A stretch of 64,000 nt of DNA from assembly GCA_905331475.1 (NCBI GenBank), contig CAJNYU010002049.1:66979-130978 (forward strand). Reading direction: 5' to 3'. Below the pieces are notes generated by a model. It worked only from the letters and a program-made list of their open reading frames with translations, was not told the DNA's origin and did no database searches. A program made the position numbers and the translations under genes. This document shows, piece after piece, positions 12,034-24,882 of this stretch. Position 1 is the first letter of the stretch. The number at the start of each line of letters is the position of its first letter. The DNA comes from Rotaria socialis (lineage: Eukaryota > Rotifera > Eurotatoria > Philodinida > Philodinidae).

Positions 12034-14524
12034 TATCTCTGGTTAAGACTAGCCATCTCAAATTATGATTTGTCTTCTGATATTAATTTACACATTTCTT
12101 TTATATTTCTATAAATTCTTTCTTATTGTTGCAAAAAATTTTATATTCACTCGTTAATCTTATACGATAAAAATTGTCTTTCACCTTTACCATATCTACA
12201 TTAGAAATTCATATTTCTTAAAATTAAGCGTCAATTAATATAATTGGAGACCAATTTAGAGTGGGGACAAGTTCAGAAAAAAAAGAAGTCGGGGGACGAA
12301 TTCGAAATGAATTAACGGGGGACAAGTTAATGCGGAACGTTATGCCATTTTGAGTAAGAGATTTAAATAATTTCTCTAATTAATTTTTTCTATTTAGTAA
12401 TTAATATGTATCTCATTCATCTTTTCCTGCAATTAATTTAACGTTTTGGAAAGAATATCAAAAATCCTCACTCTCGATTGATTGTGCTTTTGAAATGAAC
12501 GACTTTTAAAAATCTTTGTTATTGAGGTGTACTTTTATAATACTAACAAAGACGAAAAAAAACGTTTTTAAAACTTGATGTGAAAGTTAAATAATAATGG
12601 ATCAGCTGTTATCTTAATAATATGAAATTTAATAACATTATAATGACCACCTTGTGGATTATTCATTGTAGTTGTTGGACAGTATTGATCATCATCTGGT
12701 TTGTCTAAACAGTACTTTTGACAAAATGCATTTAGTACTGAAAAACTGTTTCATAAACCCTTTTGAGGGTTTATACTTTTGTCAGAAACTCTAAAACCGT
12801 TTTTTTTTGCCTGAAGCGTTTATGAAACTAATGGTATAACAATAATAGATCATGCAATATCTCTACATCTCCCTCCGTTTCTCTTTTTTATGGTCTTGAA
12901 ATGTATACGTATACACCCCTTCGCTTTCGCTTTCTCTTTTCTTCTAGTTCCCCTTTTACTTCACCATATATATTTTTTCTTTTCGTTTCGTTCTTCTATT
13001 CTTCCTTTTCTCCTGATTACTTCTTGATTCTTTTTCTGTTTTGTATTTACTCTCATAACCCCGATACCAGCTATGTTAGTACTCGATAGTACGATATTGG
13101 TGGCGGCGGTAAAACTCACTGCTTTTGTGTTGTTGCTTAATGCTTTAATACCTTAATTTCTCCTTATATTATCATGTAAGCACTTCCGAGTGTCACATTA
13201 GAGAGAAAAATAACAGTCGTTCGTTTTGAAAAAAGAAAAACTTCCTTGATATTTTTGAAAAAAACTAGGCATTTTCCAGTTAATTTATCATATTTTCTAA
13301 ATAACTTTTGTATATAATAAATAAGCATTATACGATTTCAACATTCGAAGAGAAATTATGTTGACATTCATCTACGTAAGAATCAGGAGGATAGCTGACG
13401 ATCAATAATGATTAGTTGTTAATAAACATTCAAAAATGTATGTATTTTAATAGTTACCACGAATTACTTTGCAAATTGGAACGGATAATTGCATAAAGCT
13501 AGACTGGTAGCCTAACCTCTGTCATATTGAAAATTCCAGCATATTATACTAATAGGTTCTGCAGATTTTCTCCAAATCCTAAAAACTTAACTAATGCGTT
13601 CAACCATGTAGCAATAGTGGGACCATAGACTCTGACCAAGCAGAGCTCACTGATAAGGTTTATCTTCGTTGCGAAAATGATCCTTATAGTAACAAATTAG
13701 ATCAAATATTTTTCGGAACTTTGATATTCAATTAACATATTGAAAGTTACGTGATTACATACTGCTTGAGACATTACTATTGTAGCGCTACCTCTCGAGT
13801 ATATCTTATATTTTAAATGTTATTTGCGAGAGCTGTCAGTATAGTAATCATATCTTTTTTATTTCTATTTGTCGAAATATATATATATATATATATATTC
13901 TCCATCAACTAACACTCACACTCTCTTGCGAATACGAAGCAGTTAAGAAATGTGCTTTTATCGGATTTACATACTCCCTGTTACTTCAAATGCATGACTA
14001 TTAACTTACGTAATCTTTTCACTTGGATGTTCGTTCGGTGAAATGAAGTGGGAGAACAGATAGATAGATAGAACTCGGAATATTTGGATTATTCTCGAAA
14101 AGAAAGATCAAAGAGAAGAAATGTCGTTGACAATGCGTCCCATTTAATGTTTCTGTCAAATAATACGGAATGCAGTAAACATTTCTCCAGTATTTGCATG
14201 ATTTTTGTTGTTTTCGATTTAATAGAAATCTCGGTCTACCAAATTGAAACTTTCTAAATAGCTTCATGATCTGTGTAGTATTTTTCATTGCAAATCTTGA
14301 GCACGTTCTACTTATGCAATACCGTTTCTTGAAAGCGTTCTATTTGGCTCTGCTTCTTTTCTTTTGTTTTCGCTTTTTTGTTCTTCGGCGTAACGTCGTT
14401 AAGATCTATTTACCGATTGGCTCAATTTTAAAACCATGTGATCTTTGATCAAAATGTTCATCAATATCAGGTCATGTTAATTTTAGATTTTCTTTTATTC
14501 TTTTAAAAAATCAAGACAATATAA
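12034..14524. other. Spacer, no gene seen
   Basis: AT-rich DNA with pyrimidine-rich runs (about 12870-13040), a (TA)n tract at 13879-13900 and a small palindrome (aaacccttttgagggttt) at about 12757-12774. No coding signal can be supported. Confidence 0.5.
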
Positions 14525-14957
14525 ATGCCTTCATCAACAAATGATGTTAGATCCTACTCTCAATCTAAATTGAGCATGTTAGAATTTGGAAGTTATATGA
14601 TTATTGTTGGTGGAATTGGTTTCAGTTTTTTTCCTTATTCAGTATCATCCCTTGTTGGATTAAAAACTACCGATGATACTTATATTCGCTTGTTTGGTTT
14701 ACTTGCTGGTATCTTGGGAATCAACTATTTTGTCATGGTTGAAACAAGCTGCCATTATTTTCTTCAAACTCTCTATTGCTATGCGATATTTAGCAACATT
14801 ATTTATGTCATATTTAGTGATTACTGGGATATCACATCGGAATTTGCTACTGTTCGCGCTTGGAGACGTATCAGCGGCGACCTGGACACTTGTCGCACTT
14901 TGGTATGATAGTCATTCAGATGATAGCAAGCTCAAATCGACGAATAAAACATATTAA
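14525..14957 (+). pseudogene. Small multi-pass membrane protein interrupted by a one-base frameshift
   Basis: The first frame starts at ATG 14525 and encodes MPSSTNDVRSYSQSK, then two hydrophobic helices including GSYMIIVGGIGFSFFPY and FGLLAGILGINYFVMV. It then turns into unlikely, Cys/Tyr-rich sequence. The +1 frame carries on sensibly from about 14750 with FFKLSIAMRYLATLF and a third and fourth hydrophobic segment, ending LVALWYDSHSDD and a stop at 14955-14957. Read together, this is about 143 residues with four membrane segments, a layout resembling small uncharacterised bacterial and eukaryotic membrane proteins. The shift lies around 14745-14770 in a T-rich run. It may be a real inactivating indel or a sequencing error. 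No intron with good splice sites explains it. The function is unknown. Confidence 0.6.
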
Positions 14958-15150
14958 ACACATTATTTGATTCATATTAACGGGTGAGGCAGAATAAATG
15001 AACCTCTTGACAGTTCTTAAATAAACTTTTTATTTTTCGATCCTTCAACTTGAACTTTTTTCAAATGATCCGCCATTCAATTCTCTACAAAGCCTGTATC
15101 ACAAGATGTTCTGCTGAAAGTTAAGCGAAAAATTAAAAGAATAAACTTTC

Positions 15151-15224
15151 GGGGTGGATGTGGGTTTAAGAGTGATTATGTGAGGACGAAGAAAATATTT
15201 ACGCCCATACCCACACTCACCCGC
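15151..15224. repeat. Telomere-like foldback
   Basis: ggggtggatgtgggt at 15151-15165 is followed about 38 bases later by cccatacccacactcaccc. The G-rich arm comes first and the C-rich arm second, so the strand can fold on itself. Confidence 0.7.
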
Positions 15225-16460
15225 AAACGTATAGAAGAATATTGCCCTTATACAAAAATACTTGAATTATTATTTGAACAAAATCGATAAGACGAAGATT
15301 AATATATTTCCAATTAATATCAAGGATCATCTCAGTTAGACGAAAAACATTATTTTCATCTTTATTCTTTTTTTATGGATTGATCTTTTTAAAAGCATAA
15401 ATAAACCAAGATCACAGATGATGATAATTGGTTCAAAAGAAAAAGTTTCGTTATTAATTTCAATCGGTATAAACAACAAATTTTATATAAAATAAAAACT
15501 CATTGAAAATCGAATTTATCAATATTAATCTTTAACATTTTAAACATTTTTTATTGATTATTTTATGAAATTGTACTTCGGACATTTTTTTAGAGTTTCT
15601 ATTTTGTATAATGAACATAAAAGCAAATGTTTATCTAATTTATTTATCAATTTTAAAAGTAAAGTATATGTATTGCAAAATAGAAAAGAAATTATATACG
15701 TATATGTCAGTGTCCAAATTGATATTACGTCTAATCTCATATTGGCTTAGATGAATATGGAACCTGAGATTGGACGTCTCCATACTTGAATCCAACATCG
15801 AATGGACATTTGTTCAGATTATTTTTGGATAAAATATAGAACAGACGTCCATTCTAAGATTGCATTGAAATAATCAAGCGAGTTCAAGATTGGACTTGTC
15901 TATTGTTGGACTGAAAGAGAAATGCGGTGAATCTCAAACTGGATTAAGCCAATGTTAGAATGAATTGCGAACTTCGGAAATTCATTATAATATAGAGAAG
16001 ATACTTCGCTTCATAAAACCCAACGAGTACAAGGTGGATTGGAAGAATCGTAGAAAAACTAAGCTAAGGTCGCTGTAGTAGCCAGTAATATAAGATCAGG
16101 AGTTCACATTCTGATTCAATGTGTTGTTTTGTGTGAGAATAACCCAACCAGTCTCTCATTATTCATATCTTGATGTTTTCTCTTCCACTTCGACTTCGAT
16201 ACGTATTTTATTTTCATTCTTCACTCGACAGTGTGCTTTTGTGTCAAACTTATATATTTAGTCTTTTCGTTTCCTAATTCATAACCGCACTCAAGTAGCC
16301 TATTTATCAAATCACAATGAAACGATCAAAAATGATTAAATTGACATCACGATCGACAAGGCTAATCAAAAGCATACGAATCAAAAGACCATACCATAGA
16401 TTATTCTTGAAAAACCTCGTGACAAAAAAAGGCACATGGTATGTTCGGTGCCATCAATCA

Positions 16461-16540
16461 GGGTGTGGGTTGGTCCTGATTGTCAACGGTGTCTCATAAC
16501 ACCCATAATCAAAATCGCACCCATTCACACCCACACACTC
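16461..16540. repeat. Telomere-like foldback
   Basis: gggtgtgggt at 16461-16470 is answered by cacccattcacacccacac at about 16518-16537. The arms are imperfect and the spacer is about 47 bases. Confidence 0.65.
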
Positions 16541-16892
16541 AAGGTATTTTCCGGCAGCCGGTTACGGTCCGATCCTTTTTGTTTTCCAGTTCCCGGATAC
16601 TGAAGGAAAAAAGTCAGTTTTTGGTACGATGGCTTTGCCACCAGAGTTCGCCCTAAAATGCTAGGAATTTGACACAGAAACTCCGTGGCCATATTCGTCT
16701 GCTGGAAATGTCCATAATAGACTCGGAAACGGAGATAGGACCCGTTTTCGAATACTGCATCAACTCATTTGAATTTTTCGCTACTAGTTCATTCTTAAGA
16801 AAGCAATGTCAAGTCTGATTGAGACTACCTCTGAGGTGGAAATTTTATAATCATAAAAGACAGTATATGATCGATAATAAATCGCATATCAC

Positions 16893-17004
16893 TGTCGTAA
16901 ATTCCAGTATTCGGTGAAATACGGCAAAAAATAGCAATCATAAACGGCTATCATGTACGATAGTCTTATATGATCGTATTTCACCAAATACTGTGATTTA
17001 CGAC
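16893..17004. repeat. 112-bp imperfect hairpin (MITE-like)
   Basis: The left arm begins gtcgtaaattccagtattcg and the right arm ends with its near complement (ccaaatactgtgatttacgac). The arms are about 30 bases and the interior about 50. The structure is self-contained and non-coding, consistent with a small inverted-repeat element. Confidence 0.7.
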
Positions 17005-18360
17005 CGTATAAGATAAAAACGCAGTCCTAATTTAGATTTAAACTCATACGACGTAAACAGTTATATAAATGAAAGATACAGTCGCTGACATTCGGATACC
17101 GTTGTATAGCATCCTTGTAACGCTTGTCTGCAGTAGTCTAAACTCTTCAAACGTCTCTTTTACTTCCACTTTATTTTCAGACAACTTTTTAGACTGATTC
17201 AATTGGAACTTGAAAAGTGTGCAATGCTGTGTACAATATTTTCAAGTAATTGTTTCATTCTTATGAGATTTGATTGAGAATTAGATTCATTGATAATATA
17301 AATCAAATAGTAAAATATTATTCATTTTGTTGTCATTTTCGGTAAGAAGAGTTTCTCAGAACGAACAGTGACGACAAGGAATAATTTAGTATTTGATCCT
17401 AAGAGAATTCGTGATTTTCATTGATTCATATAATAAAGAGGCATCGAGTACTTTATGGAATTCAAAGGCTATTCTTTTCACATTCAAATTATAAGAATAT
17501 GTTGAAGCATAAAACAATAGAATTTCAAAGCAGCTGCTTACGCCTTAACAATAATTGCGTATCGATTTCCTTTAAAATTTCTAGATTGTAAACAAAATCA
17601 GCAATAATTTTATTTAATGAATACTTTTATTATCTTTACCTCAGATATTATATTTATTTTAAGCATAAATTCTGATAACTTGGATTAAAATTTTTGAAAT
17701 TTCGCTAGCGAAAAATTTGTTTTGAAAAAGATGAAAAAATGCTGCATTCATTTTATTCAGTCTTATTCAAATAATTGTGAACTTTATGGTACATATGTTT
17801 TATTCATATCGCAACCTGAAAACTTTTAGCAAAACTGTTAAATAGTATCTTAGAGTGTTTATTCGCATATAGGAGTTGATCACTTGATCTTATATGGTTT
17901 AGCAGATAAAACGATGTGTAAGCTATAAATAGTATGCATGTTCGAATCTAATCTTCTGTCTGATATTTCAGTTATTTAGGCTAGCCTGGATTAGACTGTT
18001 ACAATGTACAATCTGTTACCTGCAGTGTCGTGGATTTTCTTCATTTATACAATTACAATTGTATTTGGGATTGATGTCCGTATGGTACAGCATGTCTGGT
18101 CTTTTTTCCAGAAAAGACGAAACATAACACACATAATAATGACAGTCACTTATATAATCAACATTGAGACTAAAGATGCCAAACGATTTCAAACTAGACA
18201 CGACATATAGTCATGACTAAAGAACGACTAGTCTTTAAACCGGTTCTTTTCTCGCATGGGAAGTTAATACTTGATATTCAATGCTAGGTTAAAGTGTTTA
18301 CTGAGTTTTACATTAGATTAAATGCTCCACCCCTACTAATAATTATAATAAATTAAAAAA

Positions 18361-18730
18361 GTTTGCTAGCACAGCCTCTTTTGGGGCTAAAATGTGGAAC
18401 TCACATATATCCCTTCGGCTTACTAAAATAATTCAAAATAGTTCATCTGAAAACTCTACTCTGATTTCCAAAACCTATAATTAGGTCATTGTCTATTTGC
18501 TTATGTCTGTAATCGAGTATTAATTGTTAGCTCGTATATTTAACAATGACAGATACTAGTTACTATGGTTTGTAATGGGTAAGTATTGCTTTTTTTCGTG
18601 TAGTCTGTAATTAAAAAAAAAATAGCAGTCTAATTAGTCAAGTTCCTAATTAGCGCAATTTTAAACTAATTAATGTCTGTAATGGGGGGAGCCGCAAAAA
18701 TCTCGCTTTTAAACTTACACTCACCATTTA
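18361..18730 (+). repeat. Dispersed repeat, copy 1
   Basis: This runs from about gctagcacagcctcttttgg to cttacactcaccattt. It matches 61418-61831 in the same orientation at high similarity over about 370-410 bases. A hairpin box (gcc-cctttt-ggggc type) lies near the 5' end, followed by ctaaaatgtggaactcac. No open frame is present. It is probably a non-autonomous mobile family. Confidence 0.8.
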
Positions 18731-20275
18731 TGCGTAAAAATGGATTCCAAGCTTCTATTTAATTAAAGAAAATCATAATTGCTTGATTTTCTTCAATTAA
18801 ATACGCCTCAGATCGATTAAAATCATGTATCTATTGATTTTCCTGTGTATTTTGTTTTACATGAGTATCGGGAGATTTTAAAATCCAATTCCACGCCGTA
18901 ACGAGATATCATCCATCGTTTTCTGGCTTATTCTGGATATTTTTTACTGTTCTTGTTTGAGGTCCCATTACCACATTCATTGAAATCTGGTCATATTTGC
19001 AACGTCGGAAAACATCAGATCTGATGATGGTGTCAGTCCACACTCGATATCATCCCATACTATCTAGCGTCAGGGCTTCACAGTAATTTACTGCAGTTAA
19101 TGGTGCTCATTTTCATGCTACAGCAAGTTTGATTGGTATCATCAGAACATATTGAATCCGATCAGAATAGAACCGTTTTCCACACAGGATTTCGCCGCTG
19201 CTCACAGTAGAAATGCGCCAGAGCCACTTATGTCGTCGATTGTTCAGCAAAACAGCAACATATTTCAGCAGATTACTTAGGATAATACATTAAATTTTGA
19301 AAACTCTTTATTTTTTAAGGAAGCGTTTGAGAAAAATTAATCCGAAAGGTCTTCGGTTCGAAAGTAAAATATTTTCAGTGTGTCATACTTTTTTCAATTG
19401 CACTTTTGATAATTAGAAACGCGATAATAATCACGAAGTCTGTTAAAACAACCATAAAAGTTGCGATTATTCACACTTGTCCATACTCAAATGAATAAGG
19501 CAACAACCATGTGCGCCTCCAAGACGGTCAATTACAGGAGAAAATGACAATAATTCAACTGCTTCTTTGCAGCAATCATAAGTCGAGTTGTACAGCTGCA
19601 TTAAGGTCAGCGTAAACAATCACCTAACACGGTTGGCAATCAATATCATGGTTGTGAGTCACCTTTCGACAATACTATAAGATACCCAAATATTCTCACA
19701 CTACACATCCATACACTCAGCAGTGTAGTTAGAAGGATATAAATAAAAGAATATGATATTACGGGTATGCCTATATAGGATATAGATATACGTTTATTCA
19801 GATAAAGCTATGTAAATAAGTTTAGAGATTGAAGGATATAATCACCACATTCTGATCATGCGAGTATCATTCATGAAACCCTTAATACATTATAATGCAT
19901 TATCTAGAAAAATCGGTTACATAGGTACTAAAAGGCATGAGAAGCCAAAAGCAAGAAGGACTCCATTCAGTTCGAAGGAAAACTGTATTAGCAATGTGCA
20001 CCGCTGCAGACATACGAATTCAGAAATACGTTGACTGAAAGGAATGTTAAAATTTACATTTTTCACATTTTCAAGGTTTAGCATATTCCAAAAGAATTCT
20101 AAATAGGTTTTTATAAGACTCGAATAAGTCTATATATTGATAAAAAGCTCCGAAAATGTTTTGTTTTATGCAAGAGTAATTTCATTCTGAAGAGATTACA
20201 GAAGAATAAAGAAGATTTGAAAGAATCTGGGTGATAGCACTTGAATTGTATATATTTCGTCTCGTGTTCTAGATT

Positions 20276-23200
20276 ATGTCAAATTCCAAGAATAACTCGT
20301 CTAGTATACGTCGAAAGCTGGCCTTAGTTATTGGCAATCAAAGTTATGTAAAGAAACCGTTGAGACATTCCGAAAATGATGCTGATGATTTGCATGATGT
20401 TTTAACTAAGATTGACTTTAAGGTTGACAGGGAACTAAATTGTAAATACGATAAAATGAAAGATGCAATCAAAACATTCTCCGAAAAAATCACGACCAAC
20501 GACTTAGTGTTGTTTTATTTTGCCGGTCATGGCTTTCAATATGAACGGCAAAATTATTTGATGCCTCTCGATGCCATACAAGATTCAGATGAAATTATAG
20601 TTGACAAATCTAAATTGATACAAGTAGACGATATTTTCAAGAAGCTATCAGCACAAACGGCCTACGTCACTATTTTTCTTCTTGACTGCTGTCGAGAAAA
20701 CTTAGCTGATTATAAAATTATTAATTTGCAAGATGTTGAAACAAGCGATACATCGACCAAGAAAACCAAAAAATGTACTATAACTGGTTCTAGAGGATTA
20801 TTTAAAATAAGAGCAGCTGGTGGTTCAATTATTCAGTTTGCTTGTGCTCCTGGTGAGTTAACAGCAGATGGTTATGATCAAGGACGAAATGGATTATATA
20901 CAAAATACTTATTGCAACACATCGCTCAGCCAAAAACAGAGATAAACTTGATATTTCGAAGAATCACTCGAGATATTTATAAAGAAAGCAAAGCAAATCA
21001 AAAACCATATACAAGTAGCGATATTGTGACTGACGAACCAATATATTTAAGCGCTGGCGATTCTGAAGATGGTAAGAACGTGTCTAAATAAGTTTCTTAG
21101 ATGTGCAAGCTTTTTTCCATTATATCAAACTTAAAATCCCACTACAACACAAATATACGTGTTCTGTCGTTGTTTTTAAATAAGAATGGTGTTACTAATT
21201 TGAGACCAGTGCAGTACTTTATATTAGATAATAATCAAAAACTAAAGAGCAATACCTTTTGAAACTTGAAGAACATATATTTTCGTTCTAAAGGAATCTC
21301 TCAATCTGAATAATTGTGCACAATCATGAACTCAACAGACTTTTCGAGCCTGTTTTTCATACTTCACATTGTGACTTTGGTCAAAATACGAAAACCGTTG
21401 AGGATGTGATTGGGAAATAAAAATGGTACTTCCTAAATTGTAAACTAGAAAACTAATTTTGACGGTTTCTCGACAATTAGACATAACAATACCAGTGAAA
21501 AAGGAAATTCTAGATTTAAGGTAATACTGAATGATACATGAACATTTTCTAATCAGCATCTGATGATACTGGGTTATTTTTGTGGAAAGAACCGCGTAAC
21601 TTTGACATAGTCGTATTTCTGCTTGAAAATCTTCAAACAGATGAAATACCCTTTACATGTAAGAAACTTGAAATATTTGTTTTTATTTAGCGACACCATC
21701 TGAAGCGATTAGACGAAAATATCAACAATATTATGTAGAATGTTTCATCAATACATGTCAAAAGTTTCCTATTGAAGAATGCTATATTAATTTATCGATA
21801 ACAAGAACTGAGGAACAAGACAAAAACGAAAGGAGTCTGCATAGTGCTAATTCCGATGATGTCTTCATATATATATATGAAGAGATTTATCGAAATTCGA
21901 CAGCAATAGATATCAAGGATATTTTTGATAAATGCAAAGATCAACGAAAACAAGTACTTATAACAGGACGAGCGGGGATTGGAAAATCAATATTTTGTCG
22001 ATATGCTGCGTATCAATGGGCAGAAGGTCAACTTTGGCCACATTACGAACTGGTTGTATTAATTAAATTAAATTCTTTAACACATTTGAAATATAGCCTA
22101 GTTGATCTTATGGAAAAACAGTATTTCCCGTGCGAAAATTTATCCGACAGTTACAAGCAGTATTTCACGTCGCTATGTGGTGAAGGTAAAGTTTTATGGT
22201 TATTAGATGGTTACGATGAACTTCCGTTAAACATTCTACATCAACCCGATAGTGTATTAAATACTATATATCAAACACAACATCATATTTTGACCTCTCG
22301 TCCATATGCCATTTCATTGTCATATAAAACTCAGGTGGAAATCATAGGATTTACTGATGCCAATATCGCCATGTACCTGAATCAGTCCTTCGAGCAACCA
22401 AATGAAAATGAATCCGAAAGTCAGAACCTGCTGACTTACTTGAAATTGAACACTAAAATTTGGGGTATCGCACATATCCCACTGCATCTAGAACTAATAT
22501 GTTGCCTTTGGAGAGATAACAAAATATCAATGGTAGAAGACGCACTCGAAACACAATCACTTGAAGTTACAATGCTTTATGATAAGATGGTTCAATGGTT
22601 ATGCCAACAATATTTAACGGAACAAAAGCATACGACAGTCTGTAATTTGACTAGAACGTCATTTCGAGAAAAGTGCAAAAAAGAACTAGAATTCTTCGAG
22701 AATGTAGCTTTTCATGCTATGAAAGATTTTAGTGCGATTATAGATCCAAAAGTATTTGATGAAGTAGAAAAAACAATTGGATGGTTCATAAGTGATTATC
22801 CACAATTATTCAATATAGGTATTTTAAAATCATTCAACGACAAACGAATTGGTAGTCACGTCGACGTTAAAAAACCACATTATTTTGTTCACCTTAGTTT
22901 TCAAGAATTCTTTGCTGCCAGCTACATCGTTACTGGTCTTCGTAGTGGTAGACCAGAGAACTCAATAAATTTCATCAAGGCTAACAAGTACGATCAACGC
23001 TTTAGATTATTATTAAGTTTCGTATCTGGTCTCCTAACCATATACAATGAGGAACAGCCAATTCAATATTTTTGGGATGCTATATTAAATGAGCCATTGG
23101 ACTTAGTTGGGTTAAGACATTTCGATCTAATCATTTCGTGTCTTGAGGAGACCCGTGGCAGTCCTAGTATACACAGACGCAAGGAAATGATTGATTACAT

Positions 23201-24782
23201 AGTGATGTGGATTAAAATCGGCGTCGACATGAAAGAGAACAAGATTCTGGATTACATCAAGCAAGCCTTGCAACGCTCATATATATTGGCTAATGAGATC
23301 AGCATACAAAAAACACTTATTCAGTTGATGCAACGTGAAGTTCCTAAGACCAAAATACTCACCTTACAATTAATTTCGAAAATGCCATTCTCGAATTTCC
23401 CAGAAAAGTTAGTTGATTTGATGATCAGAGATTTAAATAATGAAAACTATCATCTGACTGATGCGATCAAACGAGCACTTTCTGAAATCCTTGAACACAT
23501 GCCACACGATGTTGTCCTACAGCGACTTCTTCACGTATTTATAATTCAGGAAAATACAAAACTTACAGAAAGAGTGTATCAAATTTTATACCGTATTGGT
23601 AACCGTTCTACCATTGATGCGACGATTCAGGTGCTGCTATTAGCTACTAAACAAGAGAGCATAAACCTACGGCAAACTGCATGTAAACTTCTGGGACACT
23701 TTGATGCAAAAACAGCAACTGAAGATGTAATTAAAGGACTTTTAACCGCACTTACCGATGTGGAACCGCCTGTCAGAGAAGTTGCATGTAAGGTCTTGGC
23801 ACGATTCGACAAACAAGAACCAACTGAGGAGGTGGTCAAAGGACTTTTAACCGCACTTACCGATATCGAACCGTCTGTCCGAGAAGCTGCATGTAAAGTC
23901 TTGGCACAACTTGGTGAGAAAGCAGCAACTGAGGACGTGATCCAAGGGCTCTTAACTACATTAAGAGATGTGGAAACATCAGTCAAAAAAGGGGCATGTT
24001 ACGCTCTGGCAAGTTTTGGTGAAAAAGCAGCAACTAAAGATGTGATCAGTGGGCTTTTAACAACACTTCGCGATGTGGAACCATGGGTTAGAGCAAAAGC
24101 ATGTGAAACGATCGCACGATTTGGTGAAAAAGCTGCAACTAAAGAGGTGATCGAAGGACTCTCCACTGCGCTTCGGGACCAGAACTATGCTGTCAGAGAA
24201 GACGTATGCAAAGCTCTAGGAAGCCTTGGCGAAAAGGCAGCAACTAAAGAGGTGATCAAAGGACTTTTAACTGCACTTAGCGATGTGGAAAGCTCTGTCA
24301 AAGTAAGTGCATGTAACGCTCTGATACGATTTGGTGAAAAAGCTGCAACTGAAGAGGTGATCAAAGCAGTTTCCACTGCACTTCGCGACAAGAACTATGA
24401 TGTCAGAGAAGTCGTATGTAAAGTTCTGGAAACCTTTGGTGAAAAGGCAGTAACTAAAGGCGTAATCAAAGGAGTTTTAAGTGCTCTTAATGACCAGAAC
24501 TGCGGTGTCAAAAAAAGTGCATGCAAAGTCTTGGCACAATTCGGCGAACAAGTAGCAACCGAAGAGGTGATTGAAGGACTTTCCACTGCACTTCGGGACC
24601 AGAACTATGCTGTCAGAGAAGACGTATGCAAAGCTCTAGGAAGCCTTGGCGAAAAGGCAGCAACTAAAGAGGTGATCAAAGGACTTTTAACTGCACTTAG
24701 CGATGTGGAAAGCTCTGTCAAAGTAAGTGCATGTAACGCTCTGATACGATTTGGTGAAAAAGCTGCAACTGAAGAGGTGATC
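20276..24782 (+). CDS. Caspase-like / NACHT / HEAT-repeat protein (NLR-type), 3' end in gap
   Basis: Exon 1 (20276-21071) encodes a peptidase C14 caspase-like domain: LALVIGNQSY, a catalytic His in FYFAGHG (residue 85) and Cys in FLLDCCREN (residues 138-139). A 619-base intron (GTAAGA...TTTAG) leads to exon 2 at 21691, in frame (DATPSEAIRRK). Exon 2 carries a NACHT NTPase with Walker A GRAGIGKS (about 21968-21991), Walker B LWLLDGYDEL and sensor ILTSRP. Next come a helical region and at least ten 35-residue HEAT-like repeats of the type EKAATKEVIKGLLTAL, from about 23705 up to the N run at 24783. Proteins of this plan are signal-transducing STAND ATPases: the repeats sense, NACHT oligomerises and the protease domain acts as effector. 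Whether this one triggers death or immunity is inference. The stop codon is not seen. Confidence 0.85.
21072..21690 (+). other. Intron of the caspase-NACHT-HEAT gene
   Basis: The donor GTAAGAACG directly follows GAAGATG, and the acceptor is TTTTATTTAG. The join preserves the frame. At 619 bases it is about ten times the usual intron here. A retained read would stop after NVSK and yield a free caspase-like domain of 271 residues. Confidence 0.7.
23705..24782 (+). repeat. 105-bp tandem repeats encoding HEAT units
   Basis: Ten or more tandem units of 35 codons are present. The segment at about 24144-24362 recurs without any visible difference at about 24564-24782, exactly 420 bases (four units) downstream. 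The other units differ by many substitutions. The array ends in the assembly gap, so copy number is not reliable. Confidence 0.85.
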
Positions 24783-24882
24783 NNNNNNNNNNNNNNNNNN
24801 NNNNNNNNNNNNNNNNNNNNNNNNNNNNNNNNNNNNNNNNNNNNNNNNNNNNNNNNNNNNNNNNNNNNNNNNNNNNNNNNNN
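24783..24882. other. Assembly gap of exactly 100 Ns
   Basis: A run of 100 Ns separates the HEAT array from the retroelement fragment. A round 100 usually marks a gap of unknown size, so the adjacency of the two genes is not proven. Confidence 0.95.

Larger units (their letters stand above)
14958..20275. other. Long spacer with foldbacks and one dispersed repeat
   Basis: No gene is supported over about 5.3 kb. It contains two telomere-like foldbacks (15151-15224 and 16461-16540), a 112-bp hairpin (16893-17004) and one copy of a dispersed repeat (18361-18730), all listed separately. The short open frames near 16317 and 18004 have no recognisable features. Confidence 0.5.

Noticed and set aside
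17941..17960. gttcgaatc as a tRNA B-box
   Set aside because: No cloverleaf arms can be formed around it.
19010..19030. catcagatctgatg palindrome as a regulatory site
   Set aside because: A single short palindrome in a large spacer is expected by chance.
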